Part shown: piece after piece, positions 53,845 to 64,000 of the stretch | Layout of the letters: each line of letters begins with the position of its first letter | Position numbering within the stretch: position 1 is the first letter of the stretch | Origin: Rhizopus sp. PT2906 | Lineage: Eukaryota > Mucoromycota > Mucoromycetes > Mucorales > Rhizopodaceae | DNA: 64,000 nucleotides | Reading direction: 5' to 3' | NCBI GenBank assembly: GCA_025529335.1 | Contig: JAMYHX010000213.1 | Location: forward strand, 1 to 64,000 | The notes under the pieces: model-generated | Seen by the model: only the letters and a program-made list of their open reading frames with translations | Told to the model about the DNA's origin: nothing | The model's database searches: none | Made by a program: the position numbers and the translations under genes

Positions 53845-55169
53845 ATGGTTTCGCCTTGTGCACCTAATGAGAAATCATATAAAATAATCAATCGTGCTAA
53901 TGAGTACTTTGAAAAGGGGCTGTATTCAGATGCTATTGCAGAATACACAAAAGCACTTAAGCTTATAACCGAACCTTGTGATGATGACTACTTAGCTCTA
54001 ATCTATACTAATCGCAGTGCAAGCTATTTACAACTCAATGAGTATGAAAATGCCAAAGAAGACGCATCTCGAGCAATGGCAATTTCTCGGCATTGGGCAA
54101 AAGTATTTAAAGTATAAATACACTAATGAATTTTATTGACAATTATTTTAAGGGGTACTTTAGGTACGGACAAGTACTCTTAAAATTATCAAAATACGAT
54201 GAAGCTATCGAATACTTTAAACAAGCCTCAACTTTAGTAAGTTAAAAAAAAAAGAGGTTTTTTAAACATCATCCAACCTTGTTTTCTGTAGGATCCTGAA
54301 AATAGCAAGGATATATCGCTGTTTATTACAAAAGCCCTGATCGATAAAGATAATGATGCAATGGGTATCAAGATACTTCAACTGGTTACAGGAAAAGACA
54401 TTGCAGTAGATAAAAATGTGCTGAATCCTATTCAAAATAAACTATATGAATTTGCTTCACATATGAAGAACATCATTCATATCATTGTAGATATTGAATC
54501 AAAACAATGTATTCTTGTAGATCCTGTAAGTTGATTTGATATAAAAATGAAATCATGTGTGCAAACAAAGTTAATCTGTAGTGCTGGGATATAGATGGTA
54601 TCTTGAAGTATGTCCATGATCAAGGCTACACTATCGTCGCTACCGTTGTTACTCATTATCACTTTGACCATGTTGGTGGATCTCCTCCTGCCCCATACGA
54701 TACATTCTTACCCATTAAAATTTCGGGCCTATCTCATCTGCTGAAGAAGCTGCCTCATATTAAGGCATACATTCATCCTCTTGATATTCCTTACATCCAC
54801 GGTATACAGTTGAATCGACTTGTTCCTACCTGTACTACATCCATTACGTCTGAACTAAAGGTCGGACACATTCATATTCGTTTTATACACACACCTGGTC
54901 ACACTCCTGGGTCGCAGTCGCTTCTGATCAATCAATCACGCTTGATCGCTGGCGATACTCTATTATGCTGCGGACACTGTGGTCGAACTGATTTGCCTGG
55001 AGGAGATCGGAAAGCAATGGAGCATACCTTACGACATATCCTTGGATCCTTGGATGACCGTATCGTGGTTTATCCTGGTCATGACTACGGTACGACTTGG
55101 TCTACTATTGGTATAGAAAGAGAAAACGGTTGTCTAGGAGATGACTTGGTAGGATTTGGTATGCGATAA
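53845..55169 (+). CDS. TPR-metallo-beta-lactamase fusion hydrolase
   Basis: Two-domain protein. Exons 53845-54111, 54153-54237, 54293-54525 and 54582-55169 give 390 residues in frame. N-terminal residues 8-125 hold three TPR units (NRANEYFEKGLYSDAIAEYTKAL; IYTNRSASYLQLNEYENAKEDA; RYGQVLLKLSKYDEAIEYFKQA). Residues about 170-390 are a glyoxalase II/ETHE1-type metallo-beta-lactamase domain with the metal site THYHFDHVGG, then FIHTPGHTPGSQ, GDTLLCCGHCGRTDLPGGD and VYPGHDYG. The CGRTD segment and following GGD resemble persulfide dioxygenase ETHE1 more than classic glyoxalase II. All introns and phases agree and the join is internal to one gene, so this is a true fusion. Substrate unknown. The start is 29 bp from the palindrome edge. 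Confidence 0.88.
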
Positions 55170-55313
55170 GCCACACAAAAAGTCATAATGAAACCCTGCA
55201 CTACGCAAACACCATTTAGAGGCTAAAAAAAAATAAACTAAAATATAACGAGTATAAAATATTTCTTTTTTTTTTTTTTTTTTTTTCCTTCTTATTCAAA
55301 GTTTAGAGAAAAG

Positions 55314-56798
55314 ATGTCCTCAGCACCAGACGCAACTGATGAAAATGTCGAGATTTGGAAGATGAAGAAGTTGATCAAAAACCTTCAGATGGCCAGAGGG
55401 TAAAAAAAAAAAGTTTTTTATTGCATATATGTTTACTTATAGCTACTAGTAATGGTACCTCGATGATTTCACTTGTTATTCGTAAGTTTATAATAGACAT
55501 ATTGAATAACTTGGACAAAATATTCACTAATAAGCTATTAGCCCCCAAGGATCAAATTTCTCGTGTAGTCAAGATGTTGGCTGATGAATACGGTACTGCC
55601 TCTAATATCAAATCTCGTGTAAACAGACTCTCTGTATTGTCTGCTATTACCTCTACACAGCAACGTTTGAAGCTCTATAACAGAGGTGAGTAAATGTATT
55701 GATAAACGAAATAGTAACTCATGCTTTTGAATAGTTCCTGACAACGGATTAGTCATTTACTGTGGTACAATCATCACAGATGAAGGCAAGGAAAAGAAAG
55801 TAAATATCGACTTCGAGCCACACAAACCTATCAATACTTCACTCTATTTGTGTGATAACAAATTCCACGTTGAGCCTCTTGCCGAACTCTTGGATAATGA
55901 TGCCAAATTCGGCTTCATCGTCATGGACGGTAACGGTACCTTGTTTGGTACTGTGTGTGGTAACGTACGTGATGTGATCCACAAGCTTACTGTCGATTTG
56001 CCCAAGAAGCACGGTCGTGGTGGTCAGTCCGCCCTTCGTTTCTCTCGTCTTCGTGAAGAAAAGCGACACAACTATGTGCGAAAGATTGCTGAATTGGCCG
56101 TCCAATTGTTCATCACCAACGACAAGGTCAACGTCGTTGGTTTAGTCTTGGCAGGTTCTGCTGACTTTAAGAACGAATTGTCACAATCCGATCTCTTCGA
56201 TCCTCGTCTTCGTGCCAAGGTTGTTAAGATTGTAGATGTCTCTTATGGTGGCGAAAATGGTTTTAACCAAGCCATTGAATTATCTGCTGAAGCTCTTTCT
56301 AATGTCAAGTTCATTCAAGAAAAGAGATTGATTGGTGATTACTTTAGCGAAATTTCTCAAGATACAGGTAAATACTGCTTTGGTGTGGATGATACCTTGA
56401 AGGCCCTCGAAATGGGTGCAGTAGAGACATTGATTGTTTGGGAAAACTTGGCTACAAACCGCTATACTCTTCGTGATGCTTCAGGCGCAGAGGTTATTGC
56501 TTATCCTAACCCTGAAGAAGAAAAGAGCAAATCTTTCTTGGCTGATAATAGTCCTGAAGCTACAACCAATGCAGAAATGGAAGTCATTGAATGCATGCCC
56601 CTTTTAGAATGGTTCACACAGAAATACAAGGAATTTGGTGCCAATTTGGAAATCATCACAGACCGATCTCAAGAAGGTGCACAGTTCGTTAGAGGTTTTG
56701 GTGGTATCGGTGGTATTCTTCGATACCGTGTCAACTTTGAACAGCTCAATTATGAATCAGATGAATTTATCTCTGATGATGATGAAGAATATATCTAG
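55314..56798 (+). CDS. SUP45: peptide chain release factor eRF1
   Basis: Recognises all three stop codons and triggers peptide release at the ribosome. Exons 55314-55399, 55450-55481, 55542-55685 and 55735-56798 join to 441 residues, the family length. The stop-codon decoding motif TASNIKS and the YLCDNKF loop (equivalent to YxCxxxF) are intact, and so is the catalytic GGQ loop ([13 protein letters not shown]). The C-terminal eRF3-binding domain is acidic and ends SDDDEEYI. The 32-nt second exon is unusually short. The N-terminus follows the standard eRF1 pattern ([32 protein letters not shown]). The gene is 144 bp downstream of the TPR-lactamase gene. Confidence 0.96.
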
Positions 56799-57042
56799 AG
56801 TTTGTGTTAATTGCGTGTGTGCGTGCGTGTATATATTATACAGAAAAAAGAATTGTTGAACAAAAACAATAAAAAATAGTCAAGTGTCTATTTGTTATAT
56901 TATCGTAAATACTTGGAAGCATTAAGCAACATAAAACATACGTCATTTTATTTGACTATTATTAACTTATAAATGATTAAAGTAAATTCTCTATAGCTTT
57001 AATAATAGTATCTGAATTGTGATGATTCCTAAAAAGCTATCA

Positions 57043-58994
57043 TTAGTACAATACTCGTAATATTTTGTCCTCCGAACGAACCTTTTCTTCTTTCCCGCAT
57101 TCAATGGAAGATTGTAAATCCAGCTTACAATTCTGTCTATATAATAGATAACTTGTCAACAATGAAAAAGCACTCCCTAAGAGGCCACAAGCTAAATTGA
57201 TGGAATTGCCAAGATCTACAACTTATTATTAGAACATGTATATTTTTTCACAAGATCGATCCAGCTTACGATAATAGGGTCCATCACTTAATGGATAAAT
57301 ATATGAAGCGATCACTCCTCCTGTGCATCCTACCATGACAACGACTGCTACTGCTACTGCACGAATTTCCAAGTTTGGAAAGTTGACTGCAGACCAACCG
57401 ACAGTGGCAGAGGCTATGCATATCACATGTAAGTAAAAGATTATGTGAGGTTTACTTTCATTAGTTACATTGTAGACCAACACCAAAAGGAATAATAAAG
57501 AGTGCACCGTACTTTGCTAAAGTCATTTTAGATCTTACAGCATACTTTAGATTATATTAACACTTACCCCATCGATCTTCAAGGACTTTTAATAAAAGGA
57601 ATCCAAAGGCACCTATTGCGAATCCGCTCGCCATAACAATGCCTCTTTTATTGTTGTATCTATCTGTTAGATACCCGCCAAGCAAAATAGCAAATGCTTG
57701 AACTGCACTAGGCGGAGCAGATAACAGCTGAGATGTCAACACGGGGAATCCGAACCCTGATTTTGAATACATTAGAATGACCCGTTTATGCATATATGCA
57801 TTATAGCCTACCATCAATGATGATCGGTGTAAATACTTGATAACTCGTAAAGTTGATAGCGTTTAGCATATAAACAATAGCGAAAAGAATTGTTTTCCAA
57901 TCTGCGCATGCCTTGATGACCGTTTTCACATTCACTTGTGCATTCGTTGACTCTGTTTGTGTGTATGACTTGTGTAATGCCTTTTGTTCATCTGTCAACC
58001 ATGGAACATGTTGAACGTCGTCAAATAAATAGAAATAGGAAATAACACTAAGGCATATAGTAGGTACTCCTTCCAGAATAAATAAATACTGCCAGCCATG
58101 CAGACCCTTTTGTCCCTCAAGAAAGGAGGTACCATATGCAATCGGGCCGGAAACAACACCGGATATAGAAGACATACAGAGCATTACAGCAACACGTAGC
58201 GTGAATTGTCTAGGCTTGTATACTTTAGACATCAAATAAAGAATGCCAGGAATGTATCCGCTTTCGGCAGCCCTACAATTATTTCCATTTAAGTATAAAA
58301 GCTCTTTTCTTCTTCTTGATCTATTTTACCCGAGAAACAATCGACATATGAGGAGACTTTGAAAGTTTTTTGCGAATGCCATGATAAGTGTAACAAATCC
58401 CCACACAAACATAATAAACGATAGCCACATGACAGCATTTGTACGTTTTAAGATGATATTAGATGGTACTTCGAATATGATCTTTTATAATGTGTCAGAA
58501 AGATAAATTGACTGTTATCAATGTACTTACGTATGTAATGTAAAATGCAGATATAGCCATGCTCAGTTGCTTTGGAGTTAACTAAACAAAAGAAAGTTAG
58601 TCCCCCTGAATGTCTCTTGTTTTTTATCAATTGCTTATTGTACATTCAAATCTACTTGAATGCCTGCTAAACTGTAATAAAACAGATAAGCATATTTTCA
58701 GTTTTCGCAATGCAATTTTTTTTACCTAGCATTTCCAATATTGGCACGATCTAAAAAGTCTACAAAATAAAAGATACAGAATAAAGGCATCATGCGTTTA
58801 TCAATGATGCGCGTGATATTCTTTTCCTCTTTTTCAGTATCATCAATACGAGACATAAGCGCTTGTTCATGACTGAAGGTTTTTTCAATGACGATGTCAC
58901 CAACGAGGGTCTTTGAAGCACTTGATCCTGTCTGAACGAGATTGATTTTGTCGCCTCCTTCGGGCATTGTGTCTGTATTGACTCTTTCCAACAT
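57043..58994 (-). CDS. MFS transporter, anion:cation symporter (Dal5/allantoate-permease type)
   Basis: Probable uptake carrier for an organic anion (nicotinate, allantoate or related), of the ACS branch of the major facilitator superfamily. The start is taken at 58994 (MLERVNTDT); further upstream frame is leader. Several short introns break the gene. Landmarks are the N-terminal DFLDRANIGNAR motif after TM1, EVPSNIILKR in TM4, AAESGYIPGILYL and LYGSGVVSGPIAY-like TM5, and a central loop with WLTDEQK. The GGYLTDRYNNKRGIV motif marks TM8-9. The 3' end is uncertain: unspliced reading stops at 57043, while a possible last intron would extend the protein to 56999. Confidence 0.85.
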
Positions 58995-59264
58995 AGCTAA
59001 ACAAAATAAAGAAAAAGAATAAAAGAAGACTAAATAAAAGGACCCTATTTTAAACAAAAACTTGCATTATGCATTTAGAAAGCATTGAACCCCCCTTTTT
59101 TCTTTCGTGGTGAAATTTTAAGTCATTTATTCCCTTGTTTCTATTGCAACTAACATTAATTTATAAAAATCATAACGCATGCAAGAAGAAAAAAAATTGA
59201 GGCAATATCTTTATATGAATTGAAATGCACAGATGAAAATAAATTAGTCTATAAATGGTATTTC

Positions 59265-60892
59265 TTAAAGTTCGGTTTTGCTATCGGCTTCTAGTCTCTT
59301 CTTCTCTAAAATGTAAGCATCTTGATATCCAGGGATCCAGCCCAGTAAAAGTCGACCCAAACCAGGCTTACGTACACGAATGAACCAGATGGGGATAGCA
59401 ATGAGTCCAATGATAATACAGATAATATATTGGTATACACCAGCAGATCCAGCATCAATAAGAGGCGCAATAACCAAGTAAATGTCAATGATGACAAAGA
59501 AGATAGCCAGAGGTAACCACACTTTGAATGGTCTAGGCAAATCTCTAGTCTTTCTCTTGAATCTCATGAGAATCAATCCAAAGACAGCAAATCCGTAAAA
59601 GAGCCAGCCAGTAAAACTGTACATTTTGGCCAAATAAGTAAAGTCGCCAGGGATACACCAGATGGTGGCAATGATACCAACCAAGATAAGCGCACGGATC
59701 GGACTGTCACGTTTTTCACTAAGTTTACCAAAAAATGGTGGCATAAACACACTATCTTCATTAGCAGCAGCCATCACTAAACGAGAGGCACCCCAGATGT
59801 TTCCATTCACTGCTCCAAAGGTAGAGAGAACAACCATGACAGCAAAGAAATAGGCTCCACCTGTGCCCATAGTTACACGACCAAGTTGCATAGCAACAGT
59901 GGATGAGGTGGCTACAGTCTGGATCGGAAGAGTTGCAAAATAGGCCACATTACCAAGTACATAGACTGTGGTTACGAGTGTACAGGAAATGAAGATAGCT
60001 AATGGTAGGTTACGCTTAGGGTTCTTGACTTCACCCACGCCATAATTCAAATTGTTCCAGCCATTGTAAGAAAAGAGAGCCATATACATTGCTGTTCCAT
60101 AGTCTAATGCATTACGAGAACTGCCGTCAAACGCATTTTGAAAGTTTTCTGTATGCCCTTTACCGAGCCATACCCAGCCAATGATAATGATCATAACCAA
60201 AGCAATCAGTTTTGCAAATGTAAACACGTTGGCAACCAAGGCACCTGCTCGTCGTCCAAATGCATTTAAGAGAACAACAACCCAGATACAGCCTATGGTG
60301 ACTAGCTTGAGTGCATAGTTGGGCATTTCCACAGCTGCTCCAGTAAGATCGTTGGGATCGAAATAAGCCATTTGTAGAATATATTGCGCAAACACTGTGG
60401 CAATGGATGCTGTGCCGATTGGATTTGTCAATAATAAATTGGACCAAGTAAATGTCAAACCAAGACAGATGCCATAAGCTGATTTCAAGTATTGATATTC
60501 ACCACCTGATTTTGTAATCATTGTGCCTAATTCAGCATAACATAACGCGCCAATCATACTTAATAAACCTCCTACTGTCCAGACCAAGAGAGAAGGAGCT
60601 ACTGCTCCAACTTTTAAAGTCACAGGACCTGGAGAAGCAAAGATACCACTGCCGATAATCAAGCCTACAATCTGACAGCCGATAAATACACATGAAGAGA
60701 CTATAGATAGATATTTACCATATTACAACTGCTCATCAACCCCATATGCGGCTCAACACTGTTGTGTGCTTTGGGCCCATCTGCTTCAATAGTATGTAAA
60801 CCTGATTCAATTGAGGTAATAGAGTTCTTCTTTTCTAACTGTTCTCCAAAAGATGCAGAAGACTCTGCTTTATCACCATGGTATGTGTTCAT
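59265..60892 (-). CDS. APC-family amino-acid permease (LAT/SLC7-like)
   Basis: Multi-pass amino-acid transporter. Exons 60892-60719 and 60671-59265, joined across a 47-nt intron, give 526 residues. The cytosolic N-terminus is about 55 residues with Ser/Glu. The first membrane helix has the substrate-binding GSGIFASPG loop (IVGLIIGSGIFASPGPVTL), followed by VGGLLSMIGALCYAELGTMITKSGGEYQYL, the SYNGWNNLNYGVGEVKNPKRNLP block and ten further hydrophobic segments. This wording matches the LAT-type branch and yeast Mup1-like permeases rather than the YAT branch. The C-terminus is short (KRLEADSKTEL). Substrate cannot be told from sequence. Confidence 0.9.
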
Positions 60893-61867
60893 GGGACCTT
60901 TGACAAGCAAATATAAGGGGAAGCTAAAAAAAAAGAGAAAGAATCACTGATGGCGGATGACTATTTTTTTTTTGTAGTCATAGAAAACTGAGACATAAAA
61001 AAACTTTTTTTGAATAGGCGATCCGATTTTGACCACTGCTAACATAAAGAATAGGTTGCCTGGCAACGTCAACACACCTTTCTATGTTCATTTAATCTAA
61101 TGACCCCCTATCCATCCTAAACTTTATCATTCTATAGCTATTGTGAGATCATTTTCATATATTTCTCACACTAGTCGCACAAACAATCTAACACTGAGCT
61201 CCATTAAGGTTTACCAAATCTTCGATCTTGTCCTACCTAAAAACAAATTATCTGCAGCTTGGTTACCTTTATTCATAAACATACAAAAAAGATCTCAAGC
61301 ATTATCATTCATGAGCTATAGTCCATAAGTTGATTGAGCCAAGATAATACATGCATATTATGATCAAGTATACCAAGTTGGACAGATTCAAACACGTTAA
61401 TTCCATTCAAAAAAGACAAGCACAAGTTGGTGTTGTCCAATTAAAAACGTCTAAAAAGATTTACTTTCCTATTCTGACCAATTGCAAAACACTTGTAATG
61501 ACTAAAATGGAAAGATATAAAAAAAACTAAGCGAAAGGAAGTGAATTCTAACCACTTTGCTTTTGAAAGCTATTTGATAAAAATTATGTTAGAATGAATA
61601 ATCTATAGTTAAAGAGGATGTCTAATTCTTAGGGGGGAGGAACGATATAAAAGCCTTTAGTTTAAAAACTAATACTTGTTCTAATGTTAGAAAAGAGAGA
61701 CACTCTTGATGACAATTGATTGAAACAACAGTACAACAAATAAGTACTCATGAAAAAGACGAAAATGGGTTTATTAATTCTTATCTCTAAATTATTATTA
61801 AACATGTTTGATTTTGTTGTTTCCCAGTCGATTTTTTTTTAAAGAGACGCTCCCCTTTTTTTCTTTA
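60893..61867. promoter_or_regulatory. 975-bp divergent intergenic region, permease / DUO1
   Basis: It holds the promoters of the permease (minus) and DUO1 (plus). At 61055-61067 is gttgcctggcaac, an X-box-like inverted repeat about 165 bp upstream of the permease start. A TATAAA box lies at 61646-61651, about 220 bp upstream of DUO1. A 61-codon plus frame at 61143-61328 has no recognisable domain. No RNA gene was seen. Confidence 0.45.
61055..61067. promoter_or_regulatory. X-box-like RFX site
   Basis: The two half sites GTTGCC and GGCAAC face each other with one base between. The consensus GTTGCCATGGCAAC has two. The position fits a promoter site, but function is inferred. Confidence 0.35.
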
Positions 61868-62275
61868 ATGACAGACCCAAATGAACACACTGAAACTGAG
61901 GTCACATCACCTACTAAAACACCAGCACCGTCGTTATCACAACGCCAGAGTACTTTATTAAAGGCTAACCGTAGATCCAACTTTTTTTACCGAAATTTAC
62001 AAAATGAGCCACCCATTGGAAATCCAGAGAATTCAGATGAATATAATGCTCGATTAAAGCAAGAATATGAACAACTTCAACTAATCAACCACACTCTTGA
62101 AGTAATGATTGATGATTTTCAAAAAGTAGTAAACACACAAAAGCAATTAGCGCGTCATGTTGATGACACAGATAAATTACTGGACGTTTGGTCCACGATT
62201 TTAGAGACGACTGAAAAATATAAAAGATTAATAGAAGGCCCTACTTGGGAAAAGAAGGAAGAGAATGGACAATAG
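61868..62275 (+). CDS. DUO1: DASH complex subunit Duo1
   Basis: Small kinetochore protein of the DASH/Dam1 ring that couples chromosomes to microtubules in fungi. A single exon codes 135 residues from the ATG at 61868. An in-frame start further upstream (61808) would add a phenylalanine-rich leader and is less likely. The core reads EYEQLQLINHTLEVMIDDFQKVVNTQKQLARHVDDTDKLLDVWSTILETTEKYKRLIEGPTWE, which matches the Duo1 signature of leading helix, DTDKLLDxWxxIL and closing PxW. The N-terminus is Thr/Ser/Pro-rich. Family assignment is by conserved pattern. Confidence 0.85.
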   Translation: MTDPNEHTETEVTSPTKTPAPSLSQRQSTLLKANRRSNFFYRNLQNEPPIGNPENSDEYNARLKQEYEQLQLINHTLEVMIDDFQKVVNTQKQLARHVDDTDKLLDVWSTILETTEKYKRLIEGPTWEKKEENGQ

Positions 62276-62364
62276 TAGGATCTTTTTGGATCATAATAGA
62301 ATAGTATACCTAAGAGAAAAAAAAATCCTTATTTATTTAATAAATAATTGTATATATTTACACA

Positions 62365-64000
62365 CTAAACAGCAGAAGCAAAGCAATACTTTCTTAGGAT
62401 GATGACCAAGTCCTTTTGCATAAGTGGCTTTGTAACATAATCATTCATACCAGCTTTCAGACAATTTTCTTGGGCAGTAATTTGTATATCGGCTAACAAA
62501 GAAGTTAATACCTTTCCTTTTTTTAATTATTATTATGTTTACCTGTCAAGGCAATGATTGGTAGCAGTTTATCATAATTCATCTTCTTTTCATACGCTCT
62601 AATCTTTTTCGTCGCTTCGATTCCGTCACAACCAGGCATATGATGATCTATCCATGCCAATGAAAAATATCCTGGGCCCCTAGCCTTCCAAGTGTCAAAG
62701 CATTCAAATCCATTATTACACGCCTCCACAATGAAACCAAGCTTTTCTAGTTGCTTCATGATGAGCTTTTGAGCAATTGAGTTATCTTCTGCTACAAGTA
62801 TCTTTTGTCCCTTGAATAATGCCAATTCCTCAGGTGAAAATACTTCTTGTGTCTGTCTAGCGGTGCTAAATGTAGCCATTGGTTTTTCCTTTATTGTATC
62901 CACTGGACGGACAGGTTCATTTACTTCCACCTTTTGTTTTGATGAACCTAGTGCACTGACTAGGGCTTTTAATAGTTTTACTTGTCTTACAGGCTTCGAT
63001 ATACGCGTAATTAAAGGATGAAATAAGAAATGATGCTGAAGAAGATCAATAGATGGCTTGGACGAGATGGCGGTACGTGGTATGTTATCAACGACAGGCG
63101 CGATAAGGATCAATATGCGCGTATGCTTTAAGCTAGGAGTTGATTCAATCATGCTAATCAGTTGTCTAAGTAGGTCAGGTGAAGGAGCATCGATAATAAT
63201 GCAGTCATAGGCAGCGTTGTTCTTTGCCTTTTCAATGATGCATTGAGTTGTTCCTTCCAGTGTGTACATGTGATCTAACGATAACCATGGCAACGACGCC
63301 TCTACCATTTTTTTCATACGCTTTTGACAAACCATCAAAATGCGAGGCTGATGAAGCTGCACCAAAAGATCATTAATCACCTTACAACGGGGATCTCCAT
63401 CCGGTTCAGCAGCAACAGTATCACCATTTTTAACCCGCACAGTAAAAGAGAATGTGGAACCTTGATTGACCTCAGAATCGACCCAGATATCACCTTGCAT
63501 CAACTTTACGAGTTGCAGACAAATGGATAAACCCAATCCTGTGCCGCCAAAATTTCTATTTTGAGTTAATATCTGTTATGATCTATTTTTTTTTTACATT
63601 ACCTTGTAGTCGATCCGTCAACTTGACTAAAAGGCAAAAATAAGCCTTTCATTTCTTCTTTAGACATACCAATCCCTGTGTCCTTTACGGATATTTTCAA
63701 AGATATACTACCATCCTCGTGCTCTTTATCAAGACTGCAATGAACAACAACTTCACCATAATGCGTAAACTTGATCGCATTTCCTACCAAATTTAACAAA
63801 ACCCTAGTCGACAGGGTAAATACAAGCTCTGTCACTTTTGTAAAACTTACTGTCCAATTCGATTGCCGTCAGCATAGATAATGGGTGGAACATCTTTGTC
63901 AATATAATACGACAGTTCAACGTTCTTGTTCGCTGCTAATGTGATAAGCAGCTCTAGTCTGTCTGCAATGATATCTTCTACATAAAATAGACCATAATGT
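62365..64000 (-). CDS. hybrid histidine kinase, 3' part (5' end outside window)
   Basis: C-terminal part of a two-component sensor kinase; the N-terminal sensor and most of the dimerisation/histidine region lie beyond 64000. In order: a helical segment ([21 protein letters not shown]), then the ATPase domain with N box [10 protein letters not shown]1 DTGIGM and G2 GGTGLGLSI. Next is a receiver-like region (63400-62950) that reads [29 protein letters not shown] but lacks a clear receiver core, then a true receiver [49 protein letters not shown] with the phospho-acceptor Asp in IDHHMP and a closing NDYVTKPL. An intron lies just after IALT. The 3' end is at 62365. Confidence 0.9.

Overview
The window is nuclear DNA of a filamentous early-diverging fungus, most likely Mucoromycota/Mucorales. 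The evidence is split genes with many short GT-AG introns (mostly about 45-65 nt), AT-rich intergenic DNA, fungal gene families (INO1, the DASH subunit Duo1, PPxY alpha-arrestin, Pex30-type DysF protein, hybrid histidine kinase, Faa-type acyl-CoA synthetase), and decayed transposons of types common in Mucorales. No species is claimed.

Layout. 0.5-6.2 kb: RPB1 (+). 6.9-7.7 kb: decayed non-LTR retrotransposon (-). 7.8-15.7 kb, all minus strand: alpha-tubulin, a homeodomain factor, an alpha-arrestin and an SR140/U2SURP-like splicing factor. 16.2-19.8 kb (+): an amino-acid transporter and INO1, convergent with GET4 (-). 21.3-25.4 kb: an ankyrin protein (+) facing a MutL homologue (-). 25.8-28.0 kb (+): a DysF peroxin and a DUF4112 membrane protein. 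28.1-30.9 kb (-): an NmrA-like protein and GPI8. 31.0-41.5 kb (+): an F-box-like protein, alpha-COP, cytosolic Hsp70 and a GH20 hexosaminidase. 41.8-44.0 kb (-): acyl-CoA synthetase. 44.0-47.5 kb is gene-poor and carries a dead Tc1/mariner relic. 48.1-50.6 kb: a short CLASP/TOG protein and an unrecognised gene. 50.56-53.82 kb is a large palindrome. 53.8-56.8 kb (+): a TPR-metallo-beta-lactamase fusion and eRF1. 57.0-60.9 kb (-): two transporters. 61.9 kb: DUO1 (+). The right edge holds the 3' part of a hybrid histidine kinase (-).

The genes are mostly housekeeping and are not organised as one pathway: transcription (Rpb1), splicing, translation termination (eRF1), secretory and membrane traffic (alpha-COP, Get4, Gpi8), mitotic cytoskeleton (tubulin, CLASP-like, Duo1), lipid and inositol metabolism (Ino1, acyl-CoA synthetase, Pex30-like) and nutrient uptake.

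The most unusual structure is the 3.25-kb palindrome at 50563-53816: two 1,534-bp arms around a 186-bp spacer, identical wherever compared, including a 60-nt homopolymer. Each arm carries a decayed Tnp2-type transposase, and the outer breakpoints lie next to the unrecognised gene on the left and the TPR-lactamase fusion gene on the right. It is either a very recent inverted duplication or an assembly fold-back.
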